Shown in pieces: positions 1 through 12,789 of a DNA stretch of 64,000 nucleotides. Origin of the DNA: Monocercomonoides exilis (Eukaryota > Preaxostyla > Oxymonadida > Polymastigidae); NCBI GenBank assembly GCA_001643675.2, contig LSRY02000022.1:320001-384000 (forward strand), read 5' to 3'. The notes under the pieces were generated by a model, which was not told the origin of the DNA, did not search any database, and saw only the letters and a program-made list of their open reading frames with translations. Positions within the stretch are counted from its first letter, which is position 1. Each line of letters opens with the position of its first letter. The translations under genes and the position numbers were made by a program.

Positions 1-837
1 ATCTTGATCCAATGAATGAACCAGAATTTCTTCTGTTTCGATGTCTCAGTCTATGTGAGTGCAAATGATGATGATGATGATTTTGATGATTTTGATGATG
101 TTTATGAAGAGAATCATTAGAACCAAAAGAATTAAAATTTTTCATTGTTTTTAAATTTTTCATTGTTTTCATTGAATTCACTGCATTTGGATCGAGAAGA
201 GGGTGCTTTCTTGGCCTTCCTCTTCTCTTTTTCGGCTCTGTTGTTTGTGACTGAGACAAAGAAGAAGGAAAAGAAGAGGAAGGAAAAGAAGAAGGAGGAA
301 AAGGAGAAGAGAAAGAAGAAGGAGAAGAAGAGAAAGAAGAAGGAGAAGAAGAGGAGGAAGAGGAAGAAGAAGAGTAAGAATTAGGTTGAGTGTTAATTTG
401 ATTGTTAATTTGTTGAGAAATCAACAATTTCTGCTTTTCTGCTTCAATTTCTGCTTTTTTCCTTCTCCCTCTTCTTCTTTGGGGAGGTGCAAATGTTATA
501 AGAGAAGAAGAAGAAGAAGAAGGTGAAGAAGAAGATAAAGGTGAAGAAGAAGGGATAAATGTGTTTATAATTTGTTTTCCATTTGAAGAAGAAGAGGAAG
601 AAGAGGAAGAAAGAGAAAGAGAAGAAGAAGAAGAAGAAGAATTGCTTTCTTCTGTTTTTCTCTGTACTGGTTCGCCAATAGCATCATTTTGTTTCTCTTC
701 TTCTTTTTCTTGTTTTGCTTCTGGCTTCTCTTCCTCCTTCTCTTTGTTCTCAGACTTCTCTTCCTCTTTAACTGCCTCTGGTTTCTTTTCCTCTGTTATT
801 TCCTTCATATTTTCATTCTCTTCTTCTTCTTCTTCCC

Positions 838-868
<31 letters not shown>

Positions 869-2722
869 TTCTCCTTCTTCTTCTTCCTCTCCAAATTCCA
901 TTTCATTTATGCTTCTTCTTCTTCTTCCTCTTCTCCCTCTTCTTAATTTTTGTTTTTCCCCTTCCTCTTCTCCTTCTCCTTCTCCTTCTCCTCCTTCTTC
1001 TTCAACCACCAATTTTTCCGGCTTCTTCAAAAACATCACGAAATCTTCGTCTTTCTCTTTCTTCCTCTTTTTCTTCTTTTTCTTTTTCTTCTTCTTCTTC
1101 ATTTCCATTTTTTCCATACCAAAAACATTTGCTATTTTAATTTCTTCTTGTTCTGATTTTATTCCTCTTTTTTCGGTTTCTTCTTCCATTTCTTCTTCTT
1201 CTTCTTCATCATCTTCTTCTTCTTCCTCATCATCTTCTCCTTCTTCTTCTCCTCTTCCTTTCCCTTCCATTTCTCTTCCTTCTCTTCCTTCTTCTTCTCC
1301 CTTCCTCCTCCTCTTCCTCTTCTCAATCTCCTCTTCCTCCATCACTTCTATCTGTGTTCTTTTATTCCATCTGCTTTTGTTCTCTTTCGGTTGAATCGCC
1401 ATCTTCTTCGGCCTTCCTCTCTTTTTGACTGGAGGAGGAGTGGAGAAGGAGAAGGAGACAGGGACAGTTGAGGGAGAAGAAGAAGAAGAAGAAGAAAGAG
1501 AAGAAGAAGAAGAAGAGGAAGAAGAAAGATTAGAAGGAGGAAGAGGTGAAGATGATGAGGAAGAGGAAGGCAGAATATATACGAATTGATTTGGTGATTG
1601 AAGGGGAGATGAGGGAGATGAAGAGGAAATGGCGATAATGTTAGAAGATGGAGAAGAATCAGAAGAAATGGGCCGAGAAGAAGAAATAGGATATGGAGGA
1701 GGAGGAAGGGGAAGAGAAGAGTAAGGAAGAGAAGCAGAAGAAGAAGAAGAAGCATTAGCAACAGTAGCAAGAGAGGCAGAAGCTGTCGCTGTTATTGAAG
1801 GGCTTGCCATTTCTTGTTTGAATGGCTGGCCAAATTTGATTTCTCCTTCAATTTTTGAAGGGATTTGAACAGGTTGAATGAATGCTCGTTGGAAAACACG
1901 TTTATTATCAATTTGGCTTGTTATTCCATGTTCGGAAACATCTTTGAAAATTGCATCATCTCCTGCATTTTTATGATCTCCAATTTCTTTGTTTTTCATG
2001 GCTGTCATTTTATTGTCTCGCAAATCATTATTTTTCGAAAATTCATTTTTTCCATCTTTTTCATTATCCTTCACATAAATTGGTCTTGAATGCTCTTCCC
2101 CTTCCCTTGGGATGTACACGCTTTTATTCTGATTTCTATCGTTTAATACGTTTGTTTCACTGCTTTTTAAAGCAAGCTTCTCTTTTTGTTTCGTAGTTAT
2201 ACGTGTTCTTGATCGTTCTCGGCGTAATGAATTATTTTTATTGTATTGGCGACTCTTTGCAGCTTCAACGGAAGAATAAGGCTTAGGAAATACAGGTGGA
2301 TATTTGATCGAAGTTATGTCATGTATTTTCCGTGGAGGTGTTGGTGTAGTATTTGCTGCTAAGCTTTGAAGAGATGATAATTGTTTCATGACATTTAAAT
2401 TATAGAAACCAAATTTGTCAGGTGAGGCGTTGTAATAAAGCATATTTGTATTATAATTTGTATACCCAGGTATGGCTGAAAATTGATTTATTTCAGTGAA
2501 AGAATTTGTTTTTATTTTTTCATCTTTTTTATCAAACACAACACCAGGTTGAACAATCGGAATGAAATTTGAAAAATTTTGTGCTCCAATAATTCCACTT
2601 TGTTCCATGCGGTCCATGGGCATTAAAACCATCGGTTGTCCTCTTCCCCCAAAAATTCTTTGATTTTCAAGCACATCTTCTCTTCTCTTCATGCCAGTTT
2701 CAATTGATATTTGTTCTAACAT
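1..2722 (-). CDS. AT-hook protein, partial (C-terminus beyond left edge)
   Basis: An uninterrupted minus-strand frame runs from an ATG at 2722 to the left edge, giving at least 907 residues with no stop. I checked the frame line by line through the polypurine tract. The N-terminal ~300 residues are ordinary sequence. Next comes a Ser/Pro-rich stretch, then alternating poly-Glu, poly-Lys and poly-Ser blocks. Two classical AT-hooks with a Gly-Arg-Pro core are visible: VKKRGRPKKM (about 1397-1430) and KKRRGRPRKHP (about 203-236). Two looser basic GRR motifs lie near 912-945 and 460-485. The last visible segment is His/Asn-rich. AT-hooks bind the minor groove of AT-rich DNA, so a nuclear, chromatin-associated role is likely, but no catalytic domain is visible. 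An upstream ATG at 2727 is in another frame and stops after three codons. The gene is divergent from SEC8 across about 320 bp. Confidence 0.8.
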
Positions 2723-3046
2723 TTCATATAATTAATATAATTTTATTCATTATCACATTAATAATTGATACTAAATGGTAAGCAAACCATTTTGCTGAAT
2801 AATTTATTAAATATTTGATTTAATAAAAATCAATTTTCAAAAATATAATTGAAACAAAAATATTATGAAAAATTCATAGAAATAAAGGTAAAATTAAATT
2901 AAATTTTAACCTGCTCTTTTGAATTTAAGAGAGTGCTCATCAAAAGAGTACGACACAAAATATTGCTTTCAACACAGATATTATGGAACAAATATTCGAA
3001 AATAGATGGGATAAACGATCTTCCATCGAATTTTAAAGAGAGATTT
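2723..3046. promoter_or_regulatory. Divergent intergenic region, AT-hook gene / SEC8
   Basis: AT-rich spacer between two head-to-head genes, so it must hold both 5' ends. The SEC8 frame stays open upstream of its first ATG back to a CAG at 2975-2977, so part of this stretch may be a short 5' exon of SEC8 rather than promoter. No individual promoter element can be named. Confidence 0.4.
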
Positions 3047-6000
3047 ATGACTTCCTACGGGTTCTCCTCGCGTCATAGCGAGGCAGAAACAGTTTGAATT
3101 ATTTTTATAATGATTTTTCTTTGGCTAAACCAGAATTCTCTCGTTTTTTTTCTTTTTGCCAGGACTTTTCTTCATCTGCTTTTTTCTCACTTACCAAGGC
3201 ACTTGAAATAGTCACTTCACCAAACAAAAAAGAACTTCAAAGAAAATTGAAGGAGGACTGTGCGGAAGTGCAAAAAGAACTGGAAGAAGTCAGAGACCGT
3301 TTGCCAAATTTTTATTAATATATTTTTAAAAATGAGCTTAAAATTACTGACTTTGCAGGAGATGCTTCTGTTTACAGCAGCGCTGTTCCAATGTTTTCGA
3401 CTGTTTATTCTGATGTTTTAAAGCAACCAGAAGCTCTTGAAGAATTGAACGATAATTTAGATGATGCAACTTCTTTTTTTTCCTACACAGATTCTGCAAA
3501 ACTTGACGACATACACAGAGAAATTGAATTTCAGACGATATTGGAAGGATATTTGGAACAACTTATTCTAATGAGAAAAGCTCGGAGCATCATTGAAACA
3601 TTTGAGCGCTCAAATTTATTCTTTATTGCATCCTATCTTTTTGCTTCCACGCGCACAGCGTTCACCCAATTTCCTCCCATGCGCTCCAGTGTAATCTACG
3701 GGCTTTCGTCATTTCTCCAGAAAAAAGCGCCCGTATTGTGCACAACCATCGTTGAAGAGATTCTGTCATTCATCACCAGAAGACCTTGCTGGGGCCTTCC
3801 AGACTTCTTCCCGAACGAGGACATCGGAAGCGCGGAAAACGACGAGGACTCGCTGCGTCTGTTCCTGTTCTATCTGAGCCAGACGCCTGTTGGGCAGAGG
3901 ATGAATGCTGCGATGCCACCGATGGTGCTTCCCACCTCCTCACGGACTGTTCTGTTGGACGAGCGGCAGCCGAATGAGAGGCCGACGCCTGTGCCTGTGT
4001 TTGACTATGGCTGCTTACGTGTGGTCTCTTCGTTCACAACCGCCCTCGAGCGAACTGTGACTGCGCTTGCGAACGACCCCATCTGCCCGTCTTTGGCAGA
4101 CTCGGTGCACTTCTTCATGACGCTGGACGGGTCAGTGGAGACTTCGCCATTGTTTCAGGATGGAGGAGGAGGAACGGGAGGAGGAGGAGGAGGAGGAGGA
4201 GGAGGAGGAGGAGGAGGAGGATATGAAAGAGGTGGTTCTGCTGCATCCTATGCGTATTCTTCTTCTTCTTCTTCTTTGTCTTCTTCGCTTGATAGAATGC
4301 TTCCTTCTTCTTCCTCTTCCTCTTCCTCTTCTCTTCCTCCATTGAACACTTCATCCTCCTCCTCTTCCTCCTCCTCCCCTTCTCTTGCCTTCCAGCGTCT
4401 GGCCATCTTCTTCGACAGCCCCCTCCGCAGCGGGGCAGCCGAGTATCTTGTCTCTCTCCTGCGTGCGCTGCTCTGCTTTTCCGACCCCGTTTCAGTTGTT
4501 GCCTCGCTCAGCACCCGTCTCAATGCGCATCTGATCCAACTAACGAGCGAGGCAGCGTTCTTGTTTTGTGCAATTATGACGATACACTCAGCAGACACGC
4601 TCTCTTCGCAGAGCTCGGCATATGGCACTGGGAATAATAACAGCAATAATAATAACAGCAATAGCAGTGCTAATAATAATAATAATAATAATAATAGCAA
4701 TGGAAGTGGAAGTGCTAATAGAAGTCCAAATTCTTTAAATAATAATAATAAAAATAAAAATGGATCTAATAATTCTATTAATAGCAATAGCCATAACAAC
4801 AATAGCATTGAAGGCAGTGGAGGAGGAGGAGGAGAAAGAGGAGGAGGAGTGGAGAATGAGCAAGACAGCTTCTATTCGCAGTCTTCTGCTGCTGCTTTTC
4901 AGGCGAGTGCGATTTTGTCAGAGAGGACAGCGAGGTTTCTGAGGGAGTTGGATTATCAGAGGGAGAATCCAGACACAAGCAATAACATATTCTCATCCAC
5001 ACGTGTGTTGCATAAGTGGAATATTTTTATTTTATTTATTTTGATTGAATTAAATATGATATGAATCTTTCTATGTTTTTTATTTGTTAATTTTGATTAT
5101 TAATCAATCAATTAATTTCTTCTCAAAATTTTTTTCCTTCTTCTTCTTCCCAATCAGTCCACCCCCGCCCTTCCCTCCTCTTCAAACGCACCCCCCTCTC
5201 CTCCACGCCCATCCACCGCCTCGTCCTCTCCTTCATCGTGCACTCCATCCGCTCTCCATACGACAGGGTGTCTGTCTTTCTCTCCCTGCTCTTGTCTCTC
5301 TTCACCCGCGTCTTCATCCTCCTCTCTGTCGTCATCACTGCCCTCGACCCCCTCCTCGCTGCTTGCTTGCCCACCCTTCCTTCTCTCAACAGCAATAACA
5401 ATATGAACAATATGAATAATAACAGTGCTTCGAGTGTGCTATTTGATATTCTGATATATTCTTTTTTATTATGTTTATTATGTTTATTGTGCTATATATA
5501 TGGATATTTTGTATTATTCATACTTATTGTGATACAAAATATTAATATTTTAATTTAATTTAATTATATTTATTTATTTATATTTATTTATTTTCCCATT
5601 TATTTATTTATCTATATTTTTATAATTTCACTCAGAAACCAACCTCTCCTCCTCTTCTGGCTCTGCCTTCTCTCTCTTCTCCTCTCCTTCTCCTTCTCCC
5701 TCTCCCTCTCCCTCACACACCCACAACCCATCCTCCTCATTCTCTTCCTCTTCCTCTCTTCCTCTTCTTTCTTCTTACTCTTCTCTTCCTTCCTTCGCCC
5801 CTTCTTCTTCTTCTTCTTCCTTCTCTTCTTCTTCTTCTTCTTCTTCCCTCTCCCTCTCCTTCTGCAGATGGTCTGTCTCTTCAGATTCTCTCTTAAGCTG
5901 CATTTTGTGCGAGGCTGAGCAGATGACGTGCACCATCCTCCGTTCTGTCCTTTCTCACCTCCTCTGCTTCAACCTGAATGCCTCTTACCCGCAGCTCTCC

Positions 6001-9000
6001 CTCACCTCGCAGTTCCTGCGGGTGCAGAAGAGAGAGAGGAAGAGGAAGAGAAGAAGAGAAGGAAACGAAAAAAGAAGACAAAGTGAGGCATTTTCAGGGG
6101 CGGTTTCGTTCAATGCGATGCCTGCGATCAAAGATGGCTCTATTTCATCATCATCATCATCATCTTCTTCTTCTTCTTCTTCTTTTCCTGATTTTGGAAT
6201 AGATCCTTCTTCATCATCTTCTTCTTCCTCTTCAACTTCTTCTTCTTTCTCCTTCTCTTCTTCCTCTTCTTCCACCCAGCCAAAGGGAAAATTCTCTTCT
6301 CACCAACTTTTTTCTCCTTCTCCAACGATTGCTTCCCCTCAGCCATCTCCCGTGTTCCACGGCTCCAAAACAGGAAGGTCTTCGCTTCCTATTTCGGCAT
6401 TCAGCGGGGCGAATGGGTCGTCGGAAGGGTTTGGGCTGAGGACGAAGAGGGGAATTAATTCTAATCCATTCACTTCAGCTATGGGAGGGGCAGAGAGAGG
6501 CGGAGGAGGCGGAGGAGGAGGAGGAGGAATAAAGGGAAATGAAGAAGAAGAAGGGAAAAGAGGAGGAGGAGGAGAAATGGAAGGGTATTTGGATGGAAGA
6601 GGAGAGGAAGAGGCAGAAGAAGACATGGTGGATTCAGCAGATGATGATGATGATGATAAAGATGATGAGGATGAAGAAGAAGGAGGAGCGGGTTTGGAAG
6701 GATTAGGGTTAGGGTTAGGACTGGGAATTGGTGGAGGAGGAGGAGGAGGAGAAAGAAGAAGAAGAAGAAGAGGAGGAGGAGGGAAAGGGCATAACGGGGT
6801 GAGCATCGAGAACGAGGAGTGTTCGATTGTGCAGATGATTCTGAATGGGGCGCGGAACAAGAGTGCAGCGGAGGAGTTTGCGTTTGCAGAGAACGATGAG
6901 GAGGAAGAGGAGGAGAGGCAGAGGAAGATGGAGAAGGAGCTGGATGACGATGACGATGAAGACAGTCTGAATGGAGACGCGGCTGCTGAGCCGATGGTGC
7001 TGTGGACAGAGACAGAAACTATCGAGCAGAATGTCGAATACAACTGGGGGGGAGGTGCGGCAGGAAACAACAATGCCGATGGAACTAAATGGGTTTCGAC
7101 TGCTTCTTCTTCTTCTTCTTCTTCTTTGAATGGAGGAGGCTATGCGAATGGAGCTGTTCAACGAACAAGGAGAAACACAGGAAATTCTTCTTCTTCTTCT
7201 TCTTCTTCGTATTTCTCTTCATTTACTCATCCAAATGCTTCTTCTTCTTCTTCTTCTTCTGATTCTCCACCTCTCCAATCTGCCCTCACCACTCTGTCCA
7301 CCCCTCGCAACTCTCCCATCATCCGCAGGCCAAACTCTTCCATGTCTTCTTCTTCTTCCTCTTCCTCCTCCTCTTCCTCTTCCCCAGCCCCCAACTCTTC
7401 CTCTTCTATCTCCACCCTTTCTGGTGTCGCCCTCTCTTCCCCTTCCCTCATCACCCCTTCCCTCCGCTTTGCCGCTACCCTCTGGACACGCCTGTCAGTT
7501 GCTGGCGAAGAAGACTCGTTCATCCGCATTTTGAGGCGAATTGTGGTGAAGCAGAAGATTTCATTTGCATCTTTCGCTCAAGTGGGCGTGGCTGTGCTCC
7601 CGATGGCTTATGCGCTGCAGGAGAAGGCAGGTGATGGTGGGTTCTCTTCTTCTTCTTCTTCTTCTTCTTCTTCACTTTCTTCTTCTTCTTCCTCCTCTTC
7701 CTCTTCATCATCATCATCATCTTCTTCTTCTTCTCTTGCCTCCTCCATCCGCTCCACCGCCTCCACCCTTGCCTCTGGCCTCTCCTCTGCCATCTCCACT
7801 GCCATCACTTCTTCTTCCTCTTCTTCCTCTTCCTCTTCCAAAACTTCTCCTTCTTTTGACTCTCTCTCCACCATCACAGTCGTCCCGCCTGATGGCAACT
7901 ACATCTTCGGCTCCACAAGCGACCCTTTCAGAGGCACAAAACTGTTTTCCTTCCGCTCTGCCTCAAAACCTGCCCCCTTCTCTCTTTCTTCCTTCGGATC
8001 TCAACAACAGGTGAACAATGGCATTTCTTCTTCTTCTTCTTCTTCTTCTTCTTCCTCTCTTTTTGGCATAGACACATCCCGTGCTCTTTCTCCCTTCCCC
8101 TCCCACTCCCCTGCCCTCACCCCTGTCCGCAGTCAGAGCCGAATGGGCGGAGCGACATCGACGCCGCCTGTGTCATCAGCCAGCTCCATCAGATTTGCAG
8201 TGCTGTCAGCCAGAACGATCAGAGAGAGGCAGCTGGTGGCAGAGCGGGTGGCAGAGGAGGAGAGGAGGAGGAGGAAAGAGGCAGCGATGAGGAAGAGGAG
8301 GAGGAGGATGCAGAAGATGGAAAGGATGGAGAAGATGAATGGCAATGGAGAAAAAGGCGAAGAAGAAGAAGAAGATGACGACGAAGATGATGATGAGTTG
8401 GATGATGAAGAAGTCGAGAACTTCACAGCCAACGGCTTCAACGCGACCACAGCGCCGCGGATGAACGAGAAGGCGTCGATGGTTGAAGAGCTGCTTCTGC
8501 TCTCATTCAAGTCGGATTCTGAGAGCAGAAAGTTGCACCTGCGGCTGAGGAGGGCGTATGGAGACACAGACATGGCTGCCCTGCTGTCGGGTGGAGTCAG
8601 CGCATCCATCGGCGTGGGAATGGCTTCTCATTCAACTGCTTCTTCAATGCTCTTGTTTTCTTCTTCTTCTTCTTCTTATTCTGATCCATTCTCTTATCAC
8701 ATGCTCTCTAGTAACAGGTCAATTAATCCATTTTCTTCCATTTCTTCTTCCTCCTCTGCCTCTTCTTCTTCCTCCTCTTTATCTTTGTCTTCTTCTTCTT
8801 CTCCCCAGTGGCTGTTTGGAGTGAAGAGCAGAGACCGAAGAGTGGGAAATGACTCTCCATTCACAAAGAGATTTGGAAGTGGGACTTTGTTTCGAAGCCC
8901 CGAGACATCTGCTTTGATCCAACTGAAAGGAATACCTTCTTTTTCTCGCTCTTCTTCTTCTCCTCTTTCTTTGTCTTCTCCACAATCATCTTCTTCTTCT

Positions 9001-11795
9001 TCCTCTTCCTCTTCTTCCTCCTCCTCCTCTTCTTCTTCTCATCCCTTCACAATGAACGTCCTCCAGTCCTCTCTCTTCACCGATGTCTCTCTCACAGCCA
9101 CTTCTGCTGACCCTTCTGTCTCTCTCTCTGTCCGCCGCACACCCACTGCCATTCTGATGGACACCTTGTCCCCATCTGCCAACCCGCTGAGCCACTCGTC
9201 TCTGCTCTCCATTGCGCTGTTTGGACAGAAAGAAGGGGCGAATTCATCATCTTCTTCATCTTCTTCTTCATCTTCTTCTTCTTCGAAAGGGAAAGGGGGA
9301 AGTGGAAGGGCAATTCAATCTGTTCATTCTTCTTCTTCCTCTTCCTCTTCTTCTTCCTCCTCTTCATCATCATCTTCCTCTTCTTCTCTTTTAACATCTC
9401 GTTTGGCTTCCTCTTCTCTGAGCATCGCAGACGAAATCACTTCTCAGTTCTCCATCCCTGCCACCCCATTCAACATGACAGCGATGTTCCCTCTGCTCTC
9501 CTCATTCACTTCAATCATCACAGACCTTCTGGACTCTTCTGTCTCATTCTGCCATTCTATTTCTTCTTCTTCTATTTCTTCTTCTTCTTCTTCGCTCATC
9601 CCCTCCCTTCACACAAACACCCAATTCCCATCTCAGTCGCAATTGCAATCTCAACCACATTCCCTCTCGTTCCCTCCCTCAGACAATCCAGACATCCTCA
9701 AACTGCCTGCCTCTTCGCCCATCCTCTTATCTTCAATGGCCACTTTTGCCTCCACCACACTCTCCACATACACCTCTTCCTATGTGCTGAACAGAGTTGA
9801 TGCCATTTTGTCGGCTGAAAGCGCGTTCCACCCGACCGAACGCAATTTCGGCAACATCGACTCGTCCTCTGCTGCTTCTTCCTCTTTCTCCTCTTCCTCA
9901 TTCTATTCATCCTCATCCTCATCTTCCTCTTCCTCTTCCTCTTCCTCCTCTTCTTCCTCCACACAGGGTGTCCTCCCTGCTGCCCTGGGTGTGGCGTCGC
10001 TGGTGTATGGCTTCTCCCACCTCGCATACGACCTGCCCCGCGCCTTCTCGCAGTGTGGGAATCTTCTGCAGAAAGTGGTGCGGCGGTTTGTGGACAGCGC
10101 AAAGAAAGTGGTGGTGCGGCCGACGCAGAAGTCGATGATGGATCTGGTGATGGGGTGGCAGGAGCAGCTGAGCGGGGCGATCAGCCGGGGGGACGTGGTG
10201 GAGGAGGAGAACATCGAGATGGAGATGTTTGGGCAGTCGCGGCTGGTGAAAGTGCTGGACAGCAAGCGGCTGAACGACCTGGCGCTGATGCTGTGCTCGC
10301 TGGACTGGGTGGTGCGGCGGCTGTTTGCGCTGCCGTCGGTTGGGGTGGGAGAGCTGCGGGTGTTTTTCCGGCTGAGGGCAGGGCACCAGACGCTGGAGAC
10401 GGTGTGGCAGCGGAGAGGGGTGGGGCTAAGGCACCCGCTGGACGAGGCAGTGAAGGTGAGGAGGGGAGAGGAGATGATGAGCAACATCACTTTGTTTGCA
10501 GAGAGCACGATGCTGAACGAGGAGGCAGATGCAGCACAGTGGGTGGCAGACCTGGTGGGTGAGGAGAAGCTGGACAGGAACACCACTTCTCCTTCCTCCT
10601 CTTCCTCCTCTTCCTCCTCTTCCTCCTCTTCCTCCTCTTCCTCTTCTTCCTCTTCCTCTTCAAATGCCAATGATTCGGGTGAGAAAAAGAAAGGAGACAG
10701 GTTTGAGCGCATCCGATCCATAAGCTTTGCGAGAAGCAAGAAGAAGCCATCAACATCTTCTTCCTCTTCCTCCTCTTCCTCTGAAATCAGCCCCCAGCCA
10801 AGTGTGCCATCATCAGGCAGCAGAAAGAACGGGGTACTGTTTTTGGAAGGGAGAGGGGCAGAAAAGGGGTATGAGGAGATAGATGCGCTGAGCGTGTCGA
10901 AGGCGAGGTACTTTGTTGAGAGCTCGGAGAACTTGGAGGACTTCGAAATGACAGACATCCCGTCAGAAAGGAGGCAGCAGCAGCAAGCAGAGCGGATGAA
11001 GAGGGGGAATGGCAGCACTTATTATGGCACGTCTCCTTCTCCTTCTTCTTCCTTAACATCTTTGTCTTCTGTTGGTGTGTCTGTCCTTCCAGCCAGCCTC
11101 GGAACAAACCCATCAGCACTTCCTTCTTCTTCTTCTTCTTCTTCATTGCCAACATCTCCAATGGCATCAGCAGGAATGGATCCAGCGCCTCCGCCGCCGT
11201 CTGCGTCGTCGGGGCAGGTGACGCCGTCGCTTCTACTATCGGTGCCTCCTGTTTCAGCGCTGTTTCTGTCGCTGTTCACAGCAAAGAGAGAGATTAAAGA
11301 GCTGCTGTCGATGTCGTCGCTGATCATGCTGACGCTGCGGGTGGAGATTCGGTGGGTGGCGTGGAGGCATCTGGTGAAGGCACATGAGTCGGTGTGGGAT
11401 TGGGGAGAGAAGGAAAAGGAGAAAGAGAAAGAGAAATGGATTAATTATTGATTTTGTTATTATTTTGATATTTCTTTCTATCTTTTTATTTTCATTTTAT
11501 TCATTTTTAAAATTCATTTTCATCATCATTCACCATCAACAGCCACTTGAATATCTGCTGGATGAAGAGTCGCACACAGACCCCCACAGGAATGTTGTGC
11601 TTCTGTGCAAATACCTCTTTTCGCTTGTGGAAGACCCGCTTGTCCCGATCATCCCGGCCTGGCTTCCGTATGAGTCATTCCTATGCATTTTGGATGATAT
11701 TTTAATATTTTCTATTTTAATATTTATTTCTCTCTCTCTTTCTCTTTCTCTTTCTTTCCTCTTTCTCTTTCTCTTTCTGTCTCTCTCTCTCTTTA

Positions 11796-11826
<31 letters not shown>

Positions 11827-12240
11827 TTCTTCTTTTACCTTCCTTTCTCTTTCTTTCTTTCTCTCTTATTTGTAATTTGTTGTTTTCTGCTGTTTGATTT
11901 GGGGTGGAAAGGGAGATATTTGACCATCTGGATGAGTTTGTGTGCAACTTGTGTGTGGATCTGTCGAAGGGGCTGGGGAACTACAACAGCCGGGGGCTGG
12001 GAAAGCTGAGGAACAACGTGACAATCCTGCGGCAGACGCTGTGCACAATCTATCCTGCTTCGGCTGGATCGTCTTCGTTTGACAGGGTTCTTGCGCAGTA
12101 CACGCAAATGGAGCTGAATCTGTACAGTTTGTTCTTCTTTGTGAATTGTCATTATTATTATTATCATTATCATTTTTGTTTCTTTCGAACAAATTCTCTC
12201 CAGACTGCCAGAAGAAAGGAAGAAACAACAGGCGATGAAG
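3047..12240 (+). CDS. SEC8: Exocyst complex subunit Sec8/EXOC4, giant, eight exons
   Basis: Joining eight exons gives one continuous frame of about 2743 residues: 3047-3091, 3163-3298, 3359-5002, 5158-5433, 5636-11391, 11543-11667, 11912-12126 and 12206-12240. All junctions are GT-AG and phase-consistent. The N-terminal part has the Sec8-like coiled region (EGYLEQLILMRKARSIIETF, then VIYGLSSFLQKKAPVL). The C-terminal part has LTLRVEIRW, PLEYLLDEESHTDPHRNVVL, PEIFDHLDEFVCNL and KLRNNVTILRQTLCTIYP, matching the Sec8 C-terminal pattern. Sec8 tethers secretory vesicles to the plasma membrane within the exocyst. Sec8 is usually about 1000 residues; here the core is separated by poly-Ser, poly-Gly, Asn-rich and Asp/Glu tracts, mostly in exon 5. 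The start is uncertain: the frame remains open to a CAG at 2975-2977. The last exon is also uncertain, since other donor/acceptor choices end near 12247. The Sec8 assignment is motif reading, fairly sure. Confidence 0.72.
4162..4221 (+). repeat. GGA trinucleotide tract encoding poly-Gly in SEC8
   Basis: A pure run of GGA/GGAGGA units inside SEC8 exon 3 is read as a glycine homopolymer. TCT/TCC serine runs follow it, and an AAT/AGC asparagine-rich run lies at 4633-4815. These are microsatellites kept in frame. Confidence 0.85.
6145..11150 (+). repeat. Dispersed TCT/TCC/TCA poly-serine microsatellites in SEC8 exon 5
   Basis: More than a dozen serine homopolymer runs of about 8-25 residues are encoded by mixed TCT, TCC and TCA codons, for example 7642-7735, 8993-9040, 9325-9390, 9904-9958 and 10588-10662. 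Between them lie acidic (GAT/GAA) and GGA tracts. All keep the reading frame over 5.7 kb. The opposite-strand poly-Glu frames here are shadows. Confidence 0.85.
11727..11872 (+). repeat. TTTCTC-type pyrimidine repeat in a SEC8 intron
   Basis: A degenerate (TTTCTC)n/(TTTC)n run lies inside the 244-bp intron 11668-11911. That intron sits between the exons encoding AWLP and EIFDHLDEF. It accounts for the unusual length of the intron. Confidence 0.8.
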
Positions 12241-12789
12241 TGTTGTGAGATTGAAAGAAAATTCAATATTATTCTTTTTTCTTTGCACTTTTTTCCCCAA
12301 CATGGAGAATGAGGTGAAATATTCCTCAAAAAAGAAATATCCTGTTTATTGTTTTTTCTTCTTTTCATTTCACATTTTTGTTTTTTTAAAGCAAGGAATG
12401 AAAGATGTTTGAGAATTTAGTTTTTTTATGTTTCAAATTAAAAAAGATTCAAATTATTATTCTCTTCCAAAAAATGCACATTTGGAGAGAAAATCATATT
12501 GAATAACAGTTTCCCAATTATACTTGAAACTCTGAATGAAATATTTCAAATTATTACATTCCCTTTTTAATCTTGTGTAAAAAACAACAAGTTAGGACTT
12601 TTTCAAAATTCACAGAAATAAGTGAATTTCATGTTTTTGAATTCATTGATTTTTTGATTGGATTTTCCACAAAAAGAAATTTTTGCAATTTTTGGGATAA
12701 TAATTTTCCATCATTCCGTTTTTTTCAAGTTGATCAAAGATTTTGATTTTGAAAGTTAAAGTTTATTTTTTGTTCATTTTCTTTTTTCG
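12241..12789. other. Spacer downstream of SEC8
   Basis: AT-rich sequence after the SEC8 stop, with no reading frame, RNA gene or repeat that I can support. It should contain the SEC8 3' UTR. Confidence 0.4.

Noticed and set aside
561-1394. Plus-strand frames of Glu and Ser runs
   Set aside because: They mirror the minus-strand AT-hook protein in other frames; only the minus frame has non-repetitive flanks and AT-hooks.
6339-11018. Minus-strand poly-Glu/Ser frames across SEC8 exon 5
   Set aside because: Complementary shadows of poly-serine codons; none has conserved sequence outside the repeats.
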